Shown in pieces: positions 8,312 through 16,856 of a DNA stretch of 64,000 bases; position 1 is the stretch's first letter, and each line of letters starts with the position of its first letter. A model generated the notes under the pieces. The model ran no database searches, was not told the DNA's origin, and saw only the letters and a list, made by a program, of their open reading frames with translations. This stretch comes from DATJGR01 sp963780795. Its GTDB lineage: Bacteria > Pseudomonadota > Gammaproteobacteria > Pseudomonadales > Azotimanducaceae. A program made the translations under genes and the position numbers. The stretch lies in contig CAWADH010000005.1 in assembly GCA_963780795.1 (NCBI GenBank), positions 248,001 to 312,000 on the forward strand, given 5' to 3'.

Positions 8312-9711
8312 TTCACTCCCTCGTCGAAATCGCCTATCTCCTGGCGATCGTTCTGTTCATCCTCGCGCTGTACTGGATGAACGACCCCAAGTCGGCGCGG
8401 CGCAGCGTATCGGCCGGCGTCGCGGCGATGGCGCTGGCGATCGCTGCAACGTGGAGCCGTCCCGAAGTCGTGCATCACGCGTGGATCATCATCGCGCTGC
8501 TCGGCGGTGTGGTGGTCGGCGTGCCGCTGTCGCGCGTCGCGCTGACGGCGGTGCCGCAGCGAACCGCGCTGTCGCACGCGTTCGGCGGTCTCGCGGCCGG
8601 CCTCGTCGGCACCGCCAAGTACTACATGTGGTTCGGCGAAGATCCGACCGAACTCACAGGCTTCCGCATGACGGCGATCGTGGTCGAAACGCTATTGGGT
8701 TTCCTGACGCTCACCGGCAGTCTCATGGCCGCAGGCAAACTGCACGGCGTGTCGTGGATTCCGCAACGCCCGGTGATCTATCCGTTCCAGAACTTCACGA
8801 ACCTCGGCCTGTTGTTGATCGCGCTCGCCATTGGCGTGTTCCTGATCGTCAATCCGACCGGCTCGCTGTTTGCGTTTCCCGCCCTCATCGCGCTGTCGCT
8901 CGCATTCGGCGTGCTGCTGATCATTCCGATCGGCGGCGCCGACATGCCGACGGTGATCTCGATTCTGAATGCGTACGCGGGTCTGTCCGCCGTCGCGATG
9001 GGTTTCGTGCTCGACAGCCGGCTGCTCGTCGTGGCCGGCGCGCTCGACGGCGCGAGCGGTCTGATTCTGTCGATCATCATGTGCCGCGCCATGAACCGGT
9101 CGTTCACCAACGTGCTGTTCGGCGGCTTCGGCCAGGTGCAGGAAACGGCGTCTGCCGGCGGCGAAGACCGGCACTACAAGGAAGAGACCATCGAGGGCGC
9201 GGCACAAACGCTCGAGATGGCGCGCTTCGTCATCATCGTGCCGGGCTACGGCATGGCGGTGGCGCACGCACAGCATCGCGTGTCGGAGCTGTACGACCAG
9301 CTCACCGCGCGCGGCACCAGCGTCAAGTTCGTCATTCATCCCGTCGCAGGGCGCATGCCGGGCCACATGAACGTGCTGTTGGCGGAAGCCGAGATTCCGT
9401 ACGACGACATCGTCGAGATGGACGACATGAATCCCGACATGGGACAGGTGGACGTGGCGCTGATCATCGGCGCCAACGACGTCGTCAACCCGGCCGCGAA
9501 GGAGAAGAAGGGCTGCCCGATCTACGGCATGCCGATCATCGAGGCGCACCGCGCGAAGACCGTGTTCGCGATCAAGCGCGGCAAGAGCACCGGCTTCGCC
9601 GGCATCGAGAACGACCTCTACTTCAGAGACGAAACGTTCATGCTGTTCGGCGATGCGAAAGACGTGGTCGGCGAGCTGACGAAACAGCTCGCGGTAGACG
9701 CGGCGGCTTAA
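8308..9711 (+). CDS. pntB: NAD(P) transhydrogenase subunit beta
   Basis: A 467-aa inner-membrane protein. The first 270 residues hold eight to nine hydrophobic helices. The C-terminal 180 residues form the NADP(H)-binding domain III, with VPGYGMAVAHAQHRV as the dinucleotide loop and MDDMNPDMGQVDVALIIGANDVVNPAA as expected for PntB (written here only as landmarks). With PntA it couples proton flow to hydride transfer from NADH to NADP+. The ATG lies inside the pntA2 stop, so translation is coupled. It converges with the next gene 11 bases away. Confidence 0.96.
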   Translation: MIHSLVEIAYLLAIVLFILALYWMNDPKSARRSVSAGVAAMALAIAATWSRPEVVHHAWIIIALLGGVVVGVPLSRVALTAVPQRTALSHAFGGLAAGLVGTAKYYMWFGEDPTELTGFRMTAIVVETLLGFLTLTGSLMAAGKLHGVSWIPQRPVIYPFQNFTNLGLLLIALAIGVFLIVNPTGSLFAFPALIALSLAFGVLLIIPIGGADMPTVISILNAYAGLSAVAMGFVLDSRLLVVAGALDGASGLILSIIMCRAMNRSFTNVLFGGFGQVQETASAGGEDRHYKEETIEGAAQTLEMARFVIIVPGYGMAVAHAQHRVSELYDQLTARGTSVKFVIHPVAGRMPGHMNVLLAEAEIPYDDIVEMDDMNPDMGQVDVALIIGANDVVNPAAKEKKGCPIYGMPIIEAHRAKTVFAIKRGKSTGFAGIENDLYFRDETFMLFGDAKDVVGELTKQLAVDAAA

Positions 9712-9722
9712 CGCGCGGCCGC

Positions 9723-10508
9723 CTAGCGCAGATCCAGACCGAGACGAATCGCTGCTTCCACCGGCGAGTAATCCGCGTCGTCGCGTTGCAAGCGGAACGG
9801 CATTGCTGCCAGCAGAGGCGGCTGCGCCACGAAACGCGGCGCGGATCCAAGCGCCCCACGGTGCATCTGCGCCGCGTGCACCAGGAACGGATGACACAGA
9901 TACACCGTGCCTGCCGCTCCGGTCGCCCGTGCCTGCGGCCGTTCGGCGGTTACGTCCAGAAGGCGCGCCAGCTCCATGAACTCGAAGCCGCGTTCACCGG
10001 CCGGCGCTAACAGTTTCGCAACGTCGCGATGCGAGCCGACGCGAATACGTGTCGGCGCATCGGCCTCGCCGACGTCTGAGAACAGAAACAGCATCAACAA
10101 CGCCCGGCCGCGCGACGTCACGTTGATACGCCACTCGCCGTCTGCGCCCTCGAAACTCGCATCGACGTGCCAACCGGCGTCTCCCGGATCATCGGCGCTG
10201 GGGAAGCGGATCGGGAACGTGCCGAGGCTGCGGCGCGGCAGCCAGCGACCCGCGCCGACGAGATCGTCGAACGCGCCGCACAACCGTGTTGTATTCACCG
10301 CCAGCCGAAACGGCTCCTGCGGATAGTCGCCGAGACGGACGACGGGGCGGGTCCACGTCGCCGGATCGTCGCGGTCGCAACCGCTGTCGGCCCACAAATA
10401 CTCACGCCCGGCGTCGGCCAACGCGCGCGGAAACGCCTCGTCGACGCGCACGAACCCGGCTTCGACGAATTGCCGGATCTGCGCGGCGTCGAGAGAACGC
10501 AGGCTCAC
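9723..10508 (-). CDS. Phytanoyl-CoA dioxygenase (PhyH)-like protein
   Basis: A 261-aa protein with the Fe(II)/2-oxoglutarate fold landmarks of the PhyH family: the HxD pair in GWHVDASFEG, the distal His in YLCHPFLVHAAQ and the Arg in APRFVAQPPL that would bind 2-oxoglutarate. Such proteins hydroxylate diverse small molecules. The GTG start overlaps the glyoxalase II stop (GTGA at 10505-10508), so the two genes form one transcript. The substrate is not evident. Confidence 0.85.
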   Translation of the reverse strand: MSLRSLDAAQIRQFVEAGFVRVDEAFPRALADAGREYLWADSGCDRDDPATWTRPVVRLGDYPQEPFRLAVNTTRLCGAFDDLVGAGRWLPRRSLGTFPIRFPSADDPGDAGWHVDASFEGADGEWRINVTSRGRALLMLFLFSDVGEADAPTRIRVGSHRDVAKLLAPAGERGFEFMELARLLDVTAERPQARATGAAGTVYLCHPFLVHAAQMHRGALGSAPRFVAQPPLLAAMPFRLQRDDADYSPVEAAIRLGLDLR

Positions 10509-11299
10509 CAGCTGTTGCGCAACTCGCGCAGTCGCACGAACACGTCCTGCTGCGACGGATTCTTCGGCAGGTCCGGAAACGCTTCGCGCAACCGATCGAT
10601 CACGGTCTTGCTGGTCAGTCGGAAGAACGTGTTGATCTGTTTTTCCAGCCCCAACGAGGTCACCAGGGGGCGCTCCGGATCGTAGTCCTTCTTGATACCG
10701 TCCAGCAGCGCCGCTGCTTTAGCGTTGTCGGGCTCGCGGTCCATCGTGAAGCCGAGGTTGTTCGCGATGTAGTCGTGGCCGGGATACACCAGCGTGTTGT
10801 CGGGCAGCTTCGCCAGCTGGTCGGCAAACGTCTTGTACAGCTCGGTCGGGTGACCGCCGCCGTGACAGTTGCCGGCGCCCGCGTTGAACAACGTGTCGCC
10901 GCAGATCAGCGCCGGTGTATCGGTTTTCGACAACAGACAGATGTGGCTCATCGTGTGGCCCGGCGTGTCGAGCGCGAGCAGTTCCAGCCGTTTGCCCACC
11001 TTGATCACGTCGCCCGCGGCGAGACCGCGGTCAATTCCGTCGATGCGCGGCCCGGCATTCTTGTGCGCCAGCAGCTTCGCACCGGTGGCCGCGATCATCG
11101 GGCCGTTGCCGCCGGTGTGGTCGCCGTGTTCGTGCGTGTTGAGAATCTGCGTGATGTTCCAGCCCTTCGCTTTCGCGCGGGCAAGGCACTTCTGGTGATC
11201 GAGCGGGTCCACCGCCAACGCTTCGCCGCTGTCGGGGCACGCGATCAGATAGTTGAAGTTGCGGTACGCGTTACCGGTCCAGATCTGCTCGACGATCAC
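10505..11299 (-). CDS. gloB: Hydroxyacylglutathione hydrolase-like metallo-beta-lactamase fold protein
   Basis: A 264-aa protein with the metal motif THEHGDH (residues 55-61), further ligands in DTPGHTMSH and CGDTLF, and the C-terminal glyoxalase II-like extension with YPGHDY. Glyoxalase II hydrolyses S-lactoylglutathione to lactate and glutathione. The extension differs somewhat from canonical GloB, so a related thioester hydrolase is possible. The GTG at 11299 was chosen over a start at 11365 because GGAGG lies 8 bases upstream and the family begins at this point. It is the first gene of a pair with the PhyH-like gene. Confidence 0.85.
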   Translation of the reverse strand: MIVEQIWTGNAYRNFNYLIACPDSGEALAVDPLDHQKCLARAKAKGWNITQILNTHEHGDHTGGNGPMIAATGAKLLAHKNAGPRIDGIDRGLAAGDVIKVGKRLELLALDTPGHTMSHICLLSKTDTPALICGDTLFNAGAGNCHGGGHPTELYKTFADQLAKLPDNTLVYPGHDYIANNLGFTMDREPDNAKAAALLDGIKKDYDPERPLVTSLGLEKQINTFFRLTSKTVIDRLREAFPDLPKNPSQQDVFVRLRELRNSW

Positions 11300-11355
11300 G
11301 ACGGAATCCTCCTTTCGATATCTCTTTTCGAACCGCGACCATACCATGACGTTCC

Positions 11356-12255
11356 ATGGACGCATTCGACGATCCGCCGCTGCTTCGCGTCTGCATCCGC
11401 CGCGGTCCGGACCGACGTCCGCTGGAACGCGACAGCCTCGTTCTCACCGCCATCGCGATCGACAACCGCATAGACCCGGACGGTCCCGAATGGTGTCTGT
11501 GGGTTCCGTTCGAGGTCGCGAACCGGGCGAACGCCGAACTCGAAAAGTACTCGCTCGAGAATCGACCGCGCTTCGCGCCACGCCCGCAGGTGATCACGAT
11601 CGACAGCGGCTTGCTCGGCGTGCTGTCGTTTCTGCTGGTCATCTGGCTGCTGCCGTCGCTCGAAGCCGCCACGACGTTCGGCTGGAACTGGCGCAGCATC
11701 GGTTCGATGGACGCGGGTCTCGTGGCGTCGGGCCAATGGTGGCGCTCGGTCACCGCTCTGACGCTGCACGGCGACCTCGGTCACCTGATGGGCAACTCGC
11801 TGTTCGGCGCGGTGTTCGGCATCTTCGCCGGCCGCCACCTCGGCTCCGGTCTGGCGTGGTTGCTGATCGTGATCTGCGGCGCGGTCGGCAATCTGCTCGA
11901 TGCGGCGATTCAGCCGGATGATTTCCGCTCCATCGGCGCATCCACCGCGACGTTCGCGGCGGTCGGTATCGTCGGCGCACTGGTGTGGCGGCGCGGCTAC
12001 TACCGCGCGGTCGACTGGCGGCGCAGCGTAGCGCCGGTGTTCGCGGCGATCGCGATGCTCGCCTTCACCGGCATGGGCGGCGAGAACACCGACGTGATTG
12101 CGCACGTGATGGGTTTTGCGGCAGGGCTCTGTTGCGGCGTCGGCGCCGCCGCGTTCGACCTCCGCCGCGTCGGCACGCTCGGTCAGTGTCTCTGCGGCGC
12201 CGTTGCACTGGCAGTGGTCGTCTTCGCGTGGGCGTTGGCCGGCGGCGCGGTCTGA
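11356..12255 (+). CDS. Rhomboid family intramembrane serine protease
   Basis: A 299-aa protein. A cytoplasmic N-terminal region of about 75 residues is followed by six or seven hydrophobic segments. The rhomboid landmarks are present: HLMGN in the second core helix, the Ser in SIGASTATF (normally GxSG, here GAST) and the catalytic His in DVIAHVMGFAAG. Ser and His of the dyad are therefore both kept, and proteolytic activity is likely. It diverges from gloB, its first codons overlapping the region upstream of that gene. The substrate is unknown. Confidence 0.88.
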   Translation: MDAFDDPPLLRVCIRRGPDRRPLERDSLVLTAIAIDNRIDPDGPEWCLWVPFEVANRANAELEKYSLENRPRFAPRPQVITIDSGLLGVLSFLLVIWLLPSLEAATTFGWNWRSIGSMDAGLVASGQWWRSVTALTLHGDLGHLMGNSLFGAVFGIFAGRHLGSGLAWLLIVICGAVGNLLDAAIQPDDFRSIGASTATFAAVGIVGALVWRRGYYRAVDWRRSVAPVFAAIAMLAFTGMGGENTDVIAHVMGFAAGLCCGVGAAAFDLRRVGTLGQCLCGAVALAVVVFAWALAGGAV

Positions 12256-12341
12256 TAACGGGCGGCATCGACGCCGAGAAAGCGTCGCCGATCACCCGAG
12301 TGAAGTAACATCGGCGCCAGCGCACCATCCAGGTCATTCCC

Positions 12342-13343
12342 ATGTCGCACACACTGATCGTTCTGCCCGACGACACGGCCAAGCCGATCCTCGACGCCAT
12401 CAACGGCGCGAGGAAGTCGCTGAACATCCGCATGTTCCTGTTCACCGACGAAACGCTGCTCGGCGCCGTGGTCGGCGCGAAACGGCGGGGCGTAAAGGTT
12501 CGGGTGATGCTGAACCCGGCGCGGCGCAGCGGCGAAACCGAGAACGAGGAATCGCGCACCGCGCTCACTGACGCCGGCATCGAGGTGCGCGACAGCAATC
12601 CGAAGTTCGACCTGACACATCAGAAGTCGATGGTAGTTGACGACGAAATCGGCTTCGTCGAGTCGTTGAACTGGGAACCGCGCGATCTGACCGAAACGCG
12701 CGACTACGCGATCGTCACCACGCACGACATCGAGAACGAAGAAATGATCGCGTGCTTCGATGCCGACTGGGCGCACGAAGACTTCACGCCGAAACCGGAG
12801 TCGCGCCTGATCTGGTGTCCAGACAACGGCCGTCAGCGCGTGGCCGACTTCATCGATGCCGCCAAAAGCTCATTGTGGATACAGAATGAGCGGTATCAGG
12901 ACACGGTGATCATCGAACGGCTGGTGCGCGCGGCAACACGCGGCGTGAAGGTGCACGTGCTGACGAAGAAGCCGCATTCGCTGAAGCCCGGCAAACTGGT
13001 CGAGGGGATCGGCGGGCTGCGCATCCTGCAGGACGTTGGCGTGAAGGTGCATACGCTGAAGCATCTGAAGCTGCATGCGAAGATGATGCTGGCCGACAGC
13101 AAACGCGCCATTGTCGGCTCGATCAACCTCGCGCCGGGCAGTTTCGATTCGCGGCGCGAACTGGCGATCGAAACCGACCATCATCACGCCGTGAAGCGCC
13201 TCGAAGAAACGGCGCACGCCGACTGGGAGGCGTCGCACAAGATCGATCTCAGCGACGAAGGCCTGCTCGCCGACCTGAAGAAGCGCGATCTCGACGCGAG
13301 CCAGCTCGCGATCGGCGGCAAGAAAGGCAAGTCGAACGACTGA
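12342..13343 (+). CDS. Phospholipase D family protein (two HKD-type motifs)
   Basis: A 333-aa protein with two PLD half-domains. The first motif is THQKSMVVDD near His93, with HxK and then ESLNWE. The second is LKLHAKMMLADS near His245, followed by GSINLAPGSFDSRRE. This is the pattern of cardiolipin synthase-like and phosphatidyl-transferring enzymes. No transmembrane segment or signal peptide is seen, so it is likely a soluble phosphodiesterase or transferase. It ends 9 bases from the convergent DJ-1 family gene. Confidence 0.88.
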   Translation: MSHTLIVLPDDTAKPILDAINGARKSLNIRMFLFTDETLLGAVVGAKRRGVKVRVMLNPARRSGETENEESRTALTDAGIEVRDSNPKFDLTHQKSMVVDDEIGFVESLNWEPRDLTETRDYAIVTTHDIENEEMIACFDADWAHEDFTPKPESRLIWCPDNGRQRVADFIDAAKSSLWIQNERYQDTVIIERLVRAATRGVKVHVLTKKPHSLKPGKLVEGIGGLRILQDVGVKVHTLKHLKLHAKMMLADSKRAIVGSINLAPGSFDSRRELAIETDHHHAVKRLEETAHADWEASHKIDLSDEGLLADLKKRDLDASQLAIGGKKGKSND

Positions 13344-13352
13344 GCCGATTCG

Positions 13353-14510
13353 TCACGGCGCCCGCGCCAGCGCCGCAACGTCCCGCTCGGGATACTCCAG
13401 TTCCATGCGCACTACGCGCGCGGTTCTCGCGCCGTAGCGTTCGGTGATGTCCGAAAGCGCGCGGTCGAGCACATATCCTGGCGCGCCGGCAGACAGCGGT
13501 TCCAGCGCGACGCGTACACGCGCACCAACGATCGCATCGGGCACCAACCGCAAGCCATTTCGCATCACGACCGGATGCATGTCGTTCGCGAGCGTTTCGA
13601 CCTGTGCGAGGTGTGTCGCTTCATAGGCGTTGCTCGTCAATGCGAGCGCGACTTCGTCCACGCCATCGGACACCGGAATGCCGACCGTTTCGTGGCGCCA
13701 GAACTCGACGAAGTTCGCCGCGTATGAAGCGAGCATCCCGACGCTCATCTGAAACTCGCCGCTGTCGTGCGCCGCGCTCCAGCCGGAGACGCCGATCTCG
13801 CGCGCCAACGAGTCTGCCCGCTCGCGCCCGCCGATCGCCGCGACGATCGCGAGCGAGACCGGCAGCGACGCGCTGACGCCGGTCGTCGTCACGGCGCCGC
13901 GGTCGACGACGTAGCGCCTGTCCGCCACATAGCGAATGCTCGGATCGGTCTTGCGCAGTTCACTCACCCGGAACCAGTGCGTCGTTGCGCGTCTGTCGTG
14001 CAGCACACCGGCGTTCGCGAGCACGAGTGCGCCTGCGCACACGCCAACGACGGTTGTCCTTCCGGCGGCCTGCGCGCTGATCCAGTTCAATACAGCGGGG
14101 TCATCCGCTACGTGCATGGCCGGCACGATCACGTAGTCCGCCCCTTCTGGAAAACGTTGGTCGAACTCGGCGGTGGTCATGTCCGCAATGATGGTCAGCG
14201 ACGGTACGAGCGTGACCGGTCCCGGCCTGACCGACAGCGCGAACACGTCCGCCAGACCGGACCTTCGCAGTACGCCGAACGGTACGAGGAAGTCGGTGGT
14301 CTCGCTGCCATCGTTCTGTCCGAGCACCGCGATCAGCGGCCGCTGCCGCTTCGGCGGCTTCAATGCGGCCAGCGTGTCGGCCTGTTCCTGTGCGGTGATC
14401 TGCACGGTTGCGGACTGCTGCGTCGTCGCCGAACCGTGGGCCAAAGCGACGCAACCTACTGCGGCGACGAACAGCAGAAATGCGCGGCGGATGAAACCGA
14501 GAGGGACCAT
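13353..14510 (-). CDS. Exported DJ-1/PfpI family protein
   Basis: A 385-aa protein with an N-terminal signal peptide (FIRRAFLLFVAAVGCVALAHG) and a DJ-1/PfpI domain with the nucleophile elbow VVGVCAGALVLANAG and DYVIVPAMHV. A further domain of about 150 residues at the C-terminus is not recognised. The ATG at 14510 is preceded by GGAGCAGCCCG; codons upstream to 14573 are open but lack a ribosome site. The gene is divergent from a GlxA-type regulator that carries the same DJ-1 fold, and the two share a 97-base intergenic region with a palindrome. The biochemical role is unknown. Confidence 0.85.
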   Translation of the reverse strand: MVPLGFIRRAFLLFVAAVGCVALAHGSATTQQSATVQITAQEQADTLAALKPPKRQRPLIAVLGQNDGSETTDFLVPFGVLRRSGLADVFALSVRPGPVTLVPSLTIIADMTTAEFDQRFPEGADYVIVPAMHVADDPAVLNWISAQAAGRTTVVGVCAGALVLANAGVLHDRRATTHWFRVSELRKTDPSIRYVADRRYVVDRGAVTTTGVSASLPVSLAIVAAIGGRERADSLAREIGVSGWSAAHDSGEFQMSVGMLASYAANFVEFWRHETVGIPVSDGVDEVALALTSNAYEATHLAQVETLANDMHPVVMRNGLRLVPDAIVGARVRVALEPLSAGAPGYVLDRALSDITERYGARTARVVRMELEYPERDVAALARAP

Positions 14511-14572
14511 CGGGCTGCTCCTGAATTTCGAGCTGCTATTGCTATCACGGCGCTGTCGTGGCAGAAATGACA

Positions 14573-14589
14573 ATGAATCGATGATTCAT
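14573..14589. promoter_or_regulatory. Palindrome between divergent DJ-1 and GlxA-type genes
   Basis: ATGAATC-GAT-GATTCAT is a perfect inverted repeat with 7-base arms and a 3-base centre, lying just before the GTG start of the regulator gene and upstream of the divergent DJ-1 gene. Its place suggests an operator for the adjacent AraC/GlxA regulator. This is inferred from position and symmetry only. Confidence 0.45.
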
Positions 14590-14607
14590 GCCAACCGGAG
14601 AAATCGC

Positions 14608-15618
14608 GTGTCCCGCAAGCACCGTCCCGGCATTTCCCGAAACCCGCTCGCGCGCACCGTCGCGGTCCCGCTGTATCGCGGCATGCAGTCGCTCGACGCA
14701 GTGGGGCCGGGACAGGTTTTCGCCAGTGCGAACCAGATTCTCGATGCCCCGGCTTATCGCGTCGTTTTCGTCGCGAACAGGCACGGTGCAGTAGAAACCT
14801 CCGCGGGATTCGCGCTCGCGGCACAGCGCTTCGCCGACGTGCCTCCCGATACGGTGGATACGCTGATCGTTCCGGGCGGCGACGATGCCGGCATTCGCGG
14901 CGCGGTCGCCAACAAGCGCCTTATGGCGTGGCTAGGCGCTGCGGCAGAGCAGAGTCGGCGCGTCTGTTCGGTGTGCACCGGCGCTTTTCTGCTTGCGGCG
15001 GCCGGGCACCTCGATGGTTTACGCGTGGCGACACACTGGCAATCGACGTCGCTGCTGAAACGGCTGTTCCCCGCGCTCGACGTGGACGATCAGGCGATCT
15101 ACGTGAACGACGGCAAGTACTGGACCTCGGCCGGTGTGACCACCGGCATCGACATGGCGCTCGCGCTGCTGGAGGAAGACGTCGGGCGAGCGGTAGCCAT
15201 GGCAGTGGCACGGCAACTGGTCGTGTACATGCGGCGGCCCGGACATCAGACGCAGTTCTCGGCGACGCTGGCCGCGCAATCGACCCACGACGATCGCCTG
15301 GCCGAACTCGCGACGTGGGCCGAGCGCAATCTCGAACGCGAGCTGAACGTCGAAACGCTGGCCGCGCGCGTGCACATGAGCCCGCGCAACTTTCACCGCC
15401 ACATGCAGGCCGAACTCGGCATTTCGCCGGCAAAGTTCGTCGAGTCGATCCGGCTAGACGCGGTGCGGCGGCTGCTCGAACAGCCGTCGCTCGATCTGGC
15501 GCAGATCGCGACCCGCACGGGCTTTTCCGGCCCCGACCATCTCATTCGCGCATTCGAGCGCCGTTTTGGCGTGACACCGGGCAAATACCGGCAGATGCAT
15601 CTCGCGCAGGCGGCGTAG
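14608..15618 (+). CDS. GlxA-type transcriptional regulator (DJ-1/PfpI + AraC helix-turn-helix)
   Basis: A 336-aa protein. Residues about 15-190 form a DJ-1/PfpI-like domain (SLDAVGPGQVF, VCSVCTGAFLLAAAG). The C-terminal 100 residues hold two helix-turn-helix units of AraC type (LAARVHMSPRNFHRHM and IATRTGFSGPDHLIRAFERRFGVTP). The GTG at 14608 was preferred to the ATG at 14581 because CGGAG sits 7 bases before it. Proteins of this class sense small molecules and usually regulate adjacent genes, here most likely the divergent exported DJ-1 protein and possibly the genes downstream, which start 10 bases after its stop. Confidence 0.9.
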   Translation: MSRKHRPGISRNPLARTVAVPLYRGMQSLDAVGPGQVFASANQILDAPAYRVVFVANRHGAVETSAGFALAAQRFADVPPDTVDTLIVPGGDDAGIRGAVANKRLMAWLGAAAEQSRRVCSVCTGAFLLAAAGHLDGLRVATHWQSTSLLKRLFPALDVDDQAIYVNDGKYWTSAGVTTGIDMALALLEEDVGRAVAMAVARQLVVYMRRPGHQTQFSATLAAQSTHDDRLAELATWAERNLERELNVETLAARVHMSPRNFHRHMQAELGISPAKFVESIRLDAVRRLLEQPSLDLAQIATRTGFSGPDHLIRAFERRFGVTPGKYRQMHLAQAA

Positions 15619-15628
15619 AGTAGCCGCG

Positions 15629-16852
15629 ATGCTGTACAGCGAAGACCGACACGAAGCGTGCGAGCCGCGCGAATGGGATGCCGATCGCGCCGCCGCGATG
15701 ATCGCCGCCATCGTTGCCGATACCGAGGTGCGCTTCTCTCCCGACACGTTCTGGCCGATGCACCCGCTCGATGCCGACGACGGCGACACCGCGCCCGCCT
15801 ACCCGCTCTACTATGGCGCGGCCGGTGTGATCTGGGCGCTGCACTACCTGCGCGACGTCGGCGCGGCGCGTCTGCAACGATCGTACGCATCGCATCTGGA
15901 CACGGTGCTTTCGCGCGATCGCGCGTGGCTTACTGCGGCGGGGTTCGATGCGCCGGCCGCGTACCTGATGGGCGAGACGAGCATCCTGATGCAGATGTAC
16001 GGCGATGCGCCATCGCCCGACCTCGCCGAGGGGCACGCAGCACGACTCGCCGCGCTGATCGAAAACAACGTATCGAATCCGGCACGCGAAGTGATGTGGG
16101 GTGCGCCCGGCACGATGCTCGCCGCATTGTTCATGCACGAACGCACCGGCCAGTCGCGCTGGGCTGAGTTGTTCCGTCGTTCGGCCCGCACGCTGTGGTC
16201 GCAACTGCTCTGGTCGCCCGAGCACGAGTGCTTCTACTGGACGCAGGATCTCTACGGCGCCAGCTACACGTTCATCGACGCCGTGCACGGATTCGTCGGC
16301 ACCGCATCGCCGCTGATCCGCGGCCGCCACCTGCTCGACGAACGCGAGTGGGCCGAGTGGCAACGCTGCATCGCCAACACCGTGCGCCGCTGCGCGACGA
16401 GCGAGAACGGCCTGGTGAACTGGCGTCCGCGCCTCACGCACCCAGAAGGCCGCGACGCGCGCATGCTGATGCAGTTCTGCCACGGCGCGCCGGGCTTCGT
16501 CATTTCCCTCGCCGCGTTTCCAGGCAACGCGCTCGACGACCTGCTGCTGGCTGGCGGCGAGGCGACGTGGCGCGCGGGTCCGCTAACGAAAGGCTCGAAC
16601 CTCTGTCACGGAACCGGCGGCAACGGTTATGCGTTTCTGAAGCTGTACGAGCGCACCGGCGAGGCGATGTGGCTAGAGCGCGCGCGACAGTTCGCGATGC
16701 ACGCGATCGAACAGACGCAGACTCACGCGAGGCGTTACGCACAGATGCGCTACTCGCTGTGGACCGGCGATCCGGGCTTCGCGGTTTTTCTCTGGGACTG
16801 CATCAACGCTCGCGCGCGCTTTCCGACGCTCGACGTGTTCTTCTCCGACTGA
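15629..16852 (+). CDS. LanC-like (lanthionine synthetase C-like) protein
   Basis: A 407-aa protein with an alpha/alpha-toroid pattern and the three zinc ligands of the LanC family: Cys284 in QFCHGAPGF, and Cys326-His327 in LCHGTGGNGYAFL. Typical repeats YGAAGVIWALHYL and VMWGAPGTMLAALF are also present. Bacterial LanC enzymes form thioether rings in lanthipeptides, while LanC-like proteins of animals add glutathione to dehydroamino-acid residues. No precursor peptide or LanB/LanM gene is adjacent, so the second type of role is more plausible. It is followed after 4 bases by rlmA and forms part of a plus-strand run. Confidence 0.85.
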   Translation: MLYSEDRHEACEPREWDADRAAAMIAAIVADTEVRFSPDTFWPMHPLDADDGDTAPAYPLYYGAAGVIWALHYLRDVGAARLQRSYASHLDTVLSRDRAWLTAAGFDAPAAYLMGETSILMQMYGDAPSPDLAEGHAARLAALIENNVSNPAREVMWGAPGTMLAALFMHERTGQSRWAELFRRSARTLWSQLLWSPEHECFYWTQDLYGASYTFIDAVHGFVGTASPLIRGRHLLDEREWAEWQRCIANTVRRCATSENGLVNWRPRLTHPEGRDARMLMQFCHGAPGFVISLAAFPGNALDDLLLAGGEATWRAGPLTKGSNLCHGTGGNGYAFLKLYERTGEAMWLERARQFAMHAIEQTQTHARRYAQMRYSLWTGDPGFAVFLWDCINARARFPTLDVFFSD

Positions 16853-16856
16853 CCCA

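Noticed and set aside
8274..10010. Plus-strand frame of 578 codons overlapping pntB, and the minus frame 8692-9897
   Set aside because: Both are shadows of pntB, whose product has clear membrane helices and the NADP-binding domain.
15400..15640. Lanthipeptide precursor near the LanC-like gene
   Set aside because: No short Cys/Ser/Thr-rich frame with a leader was found on either side; the space is taken by the regulator and rlmA genes.
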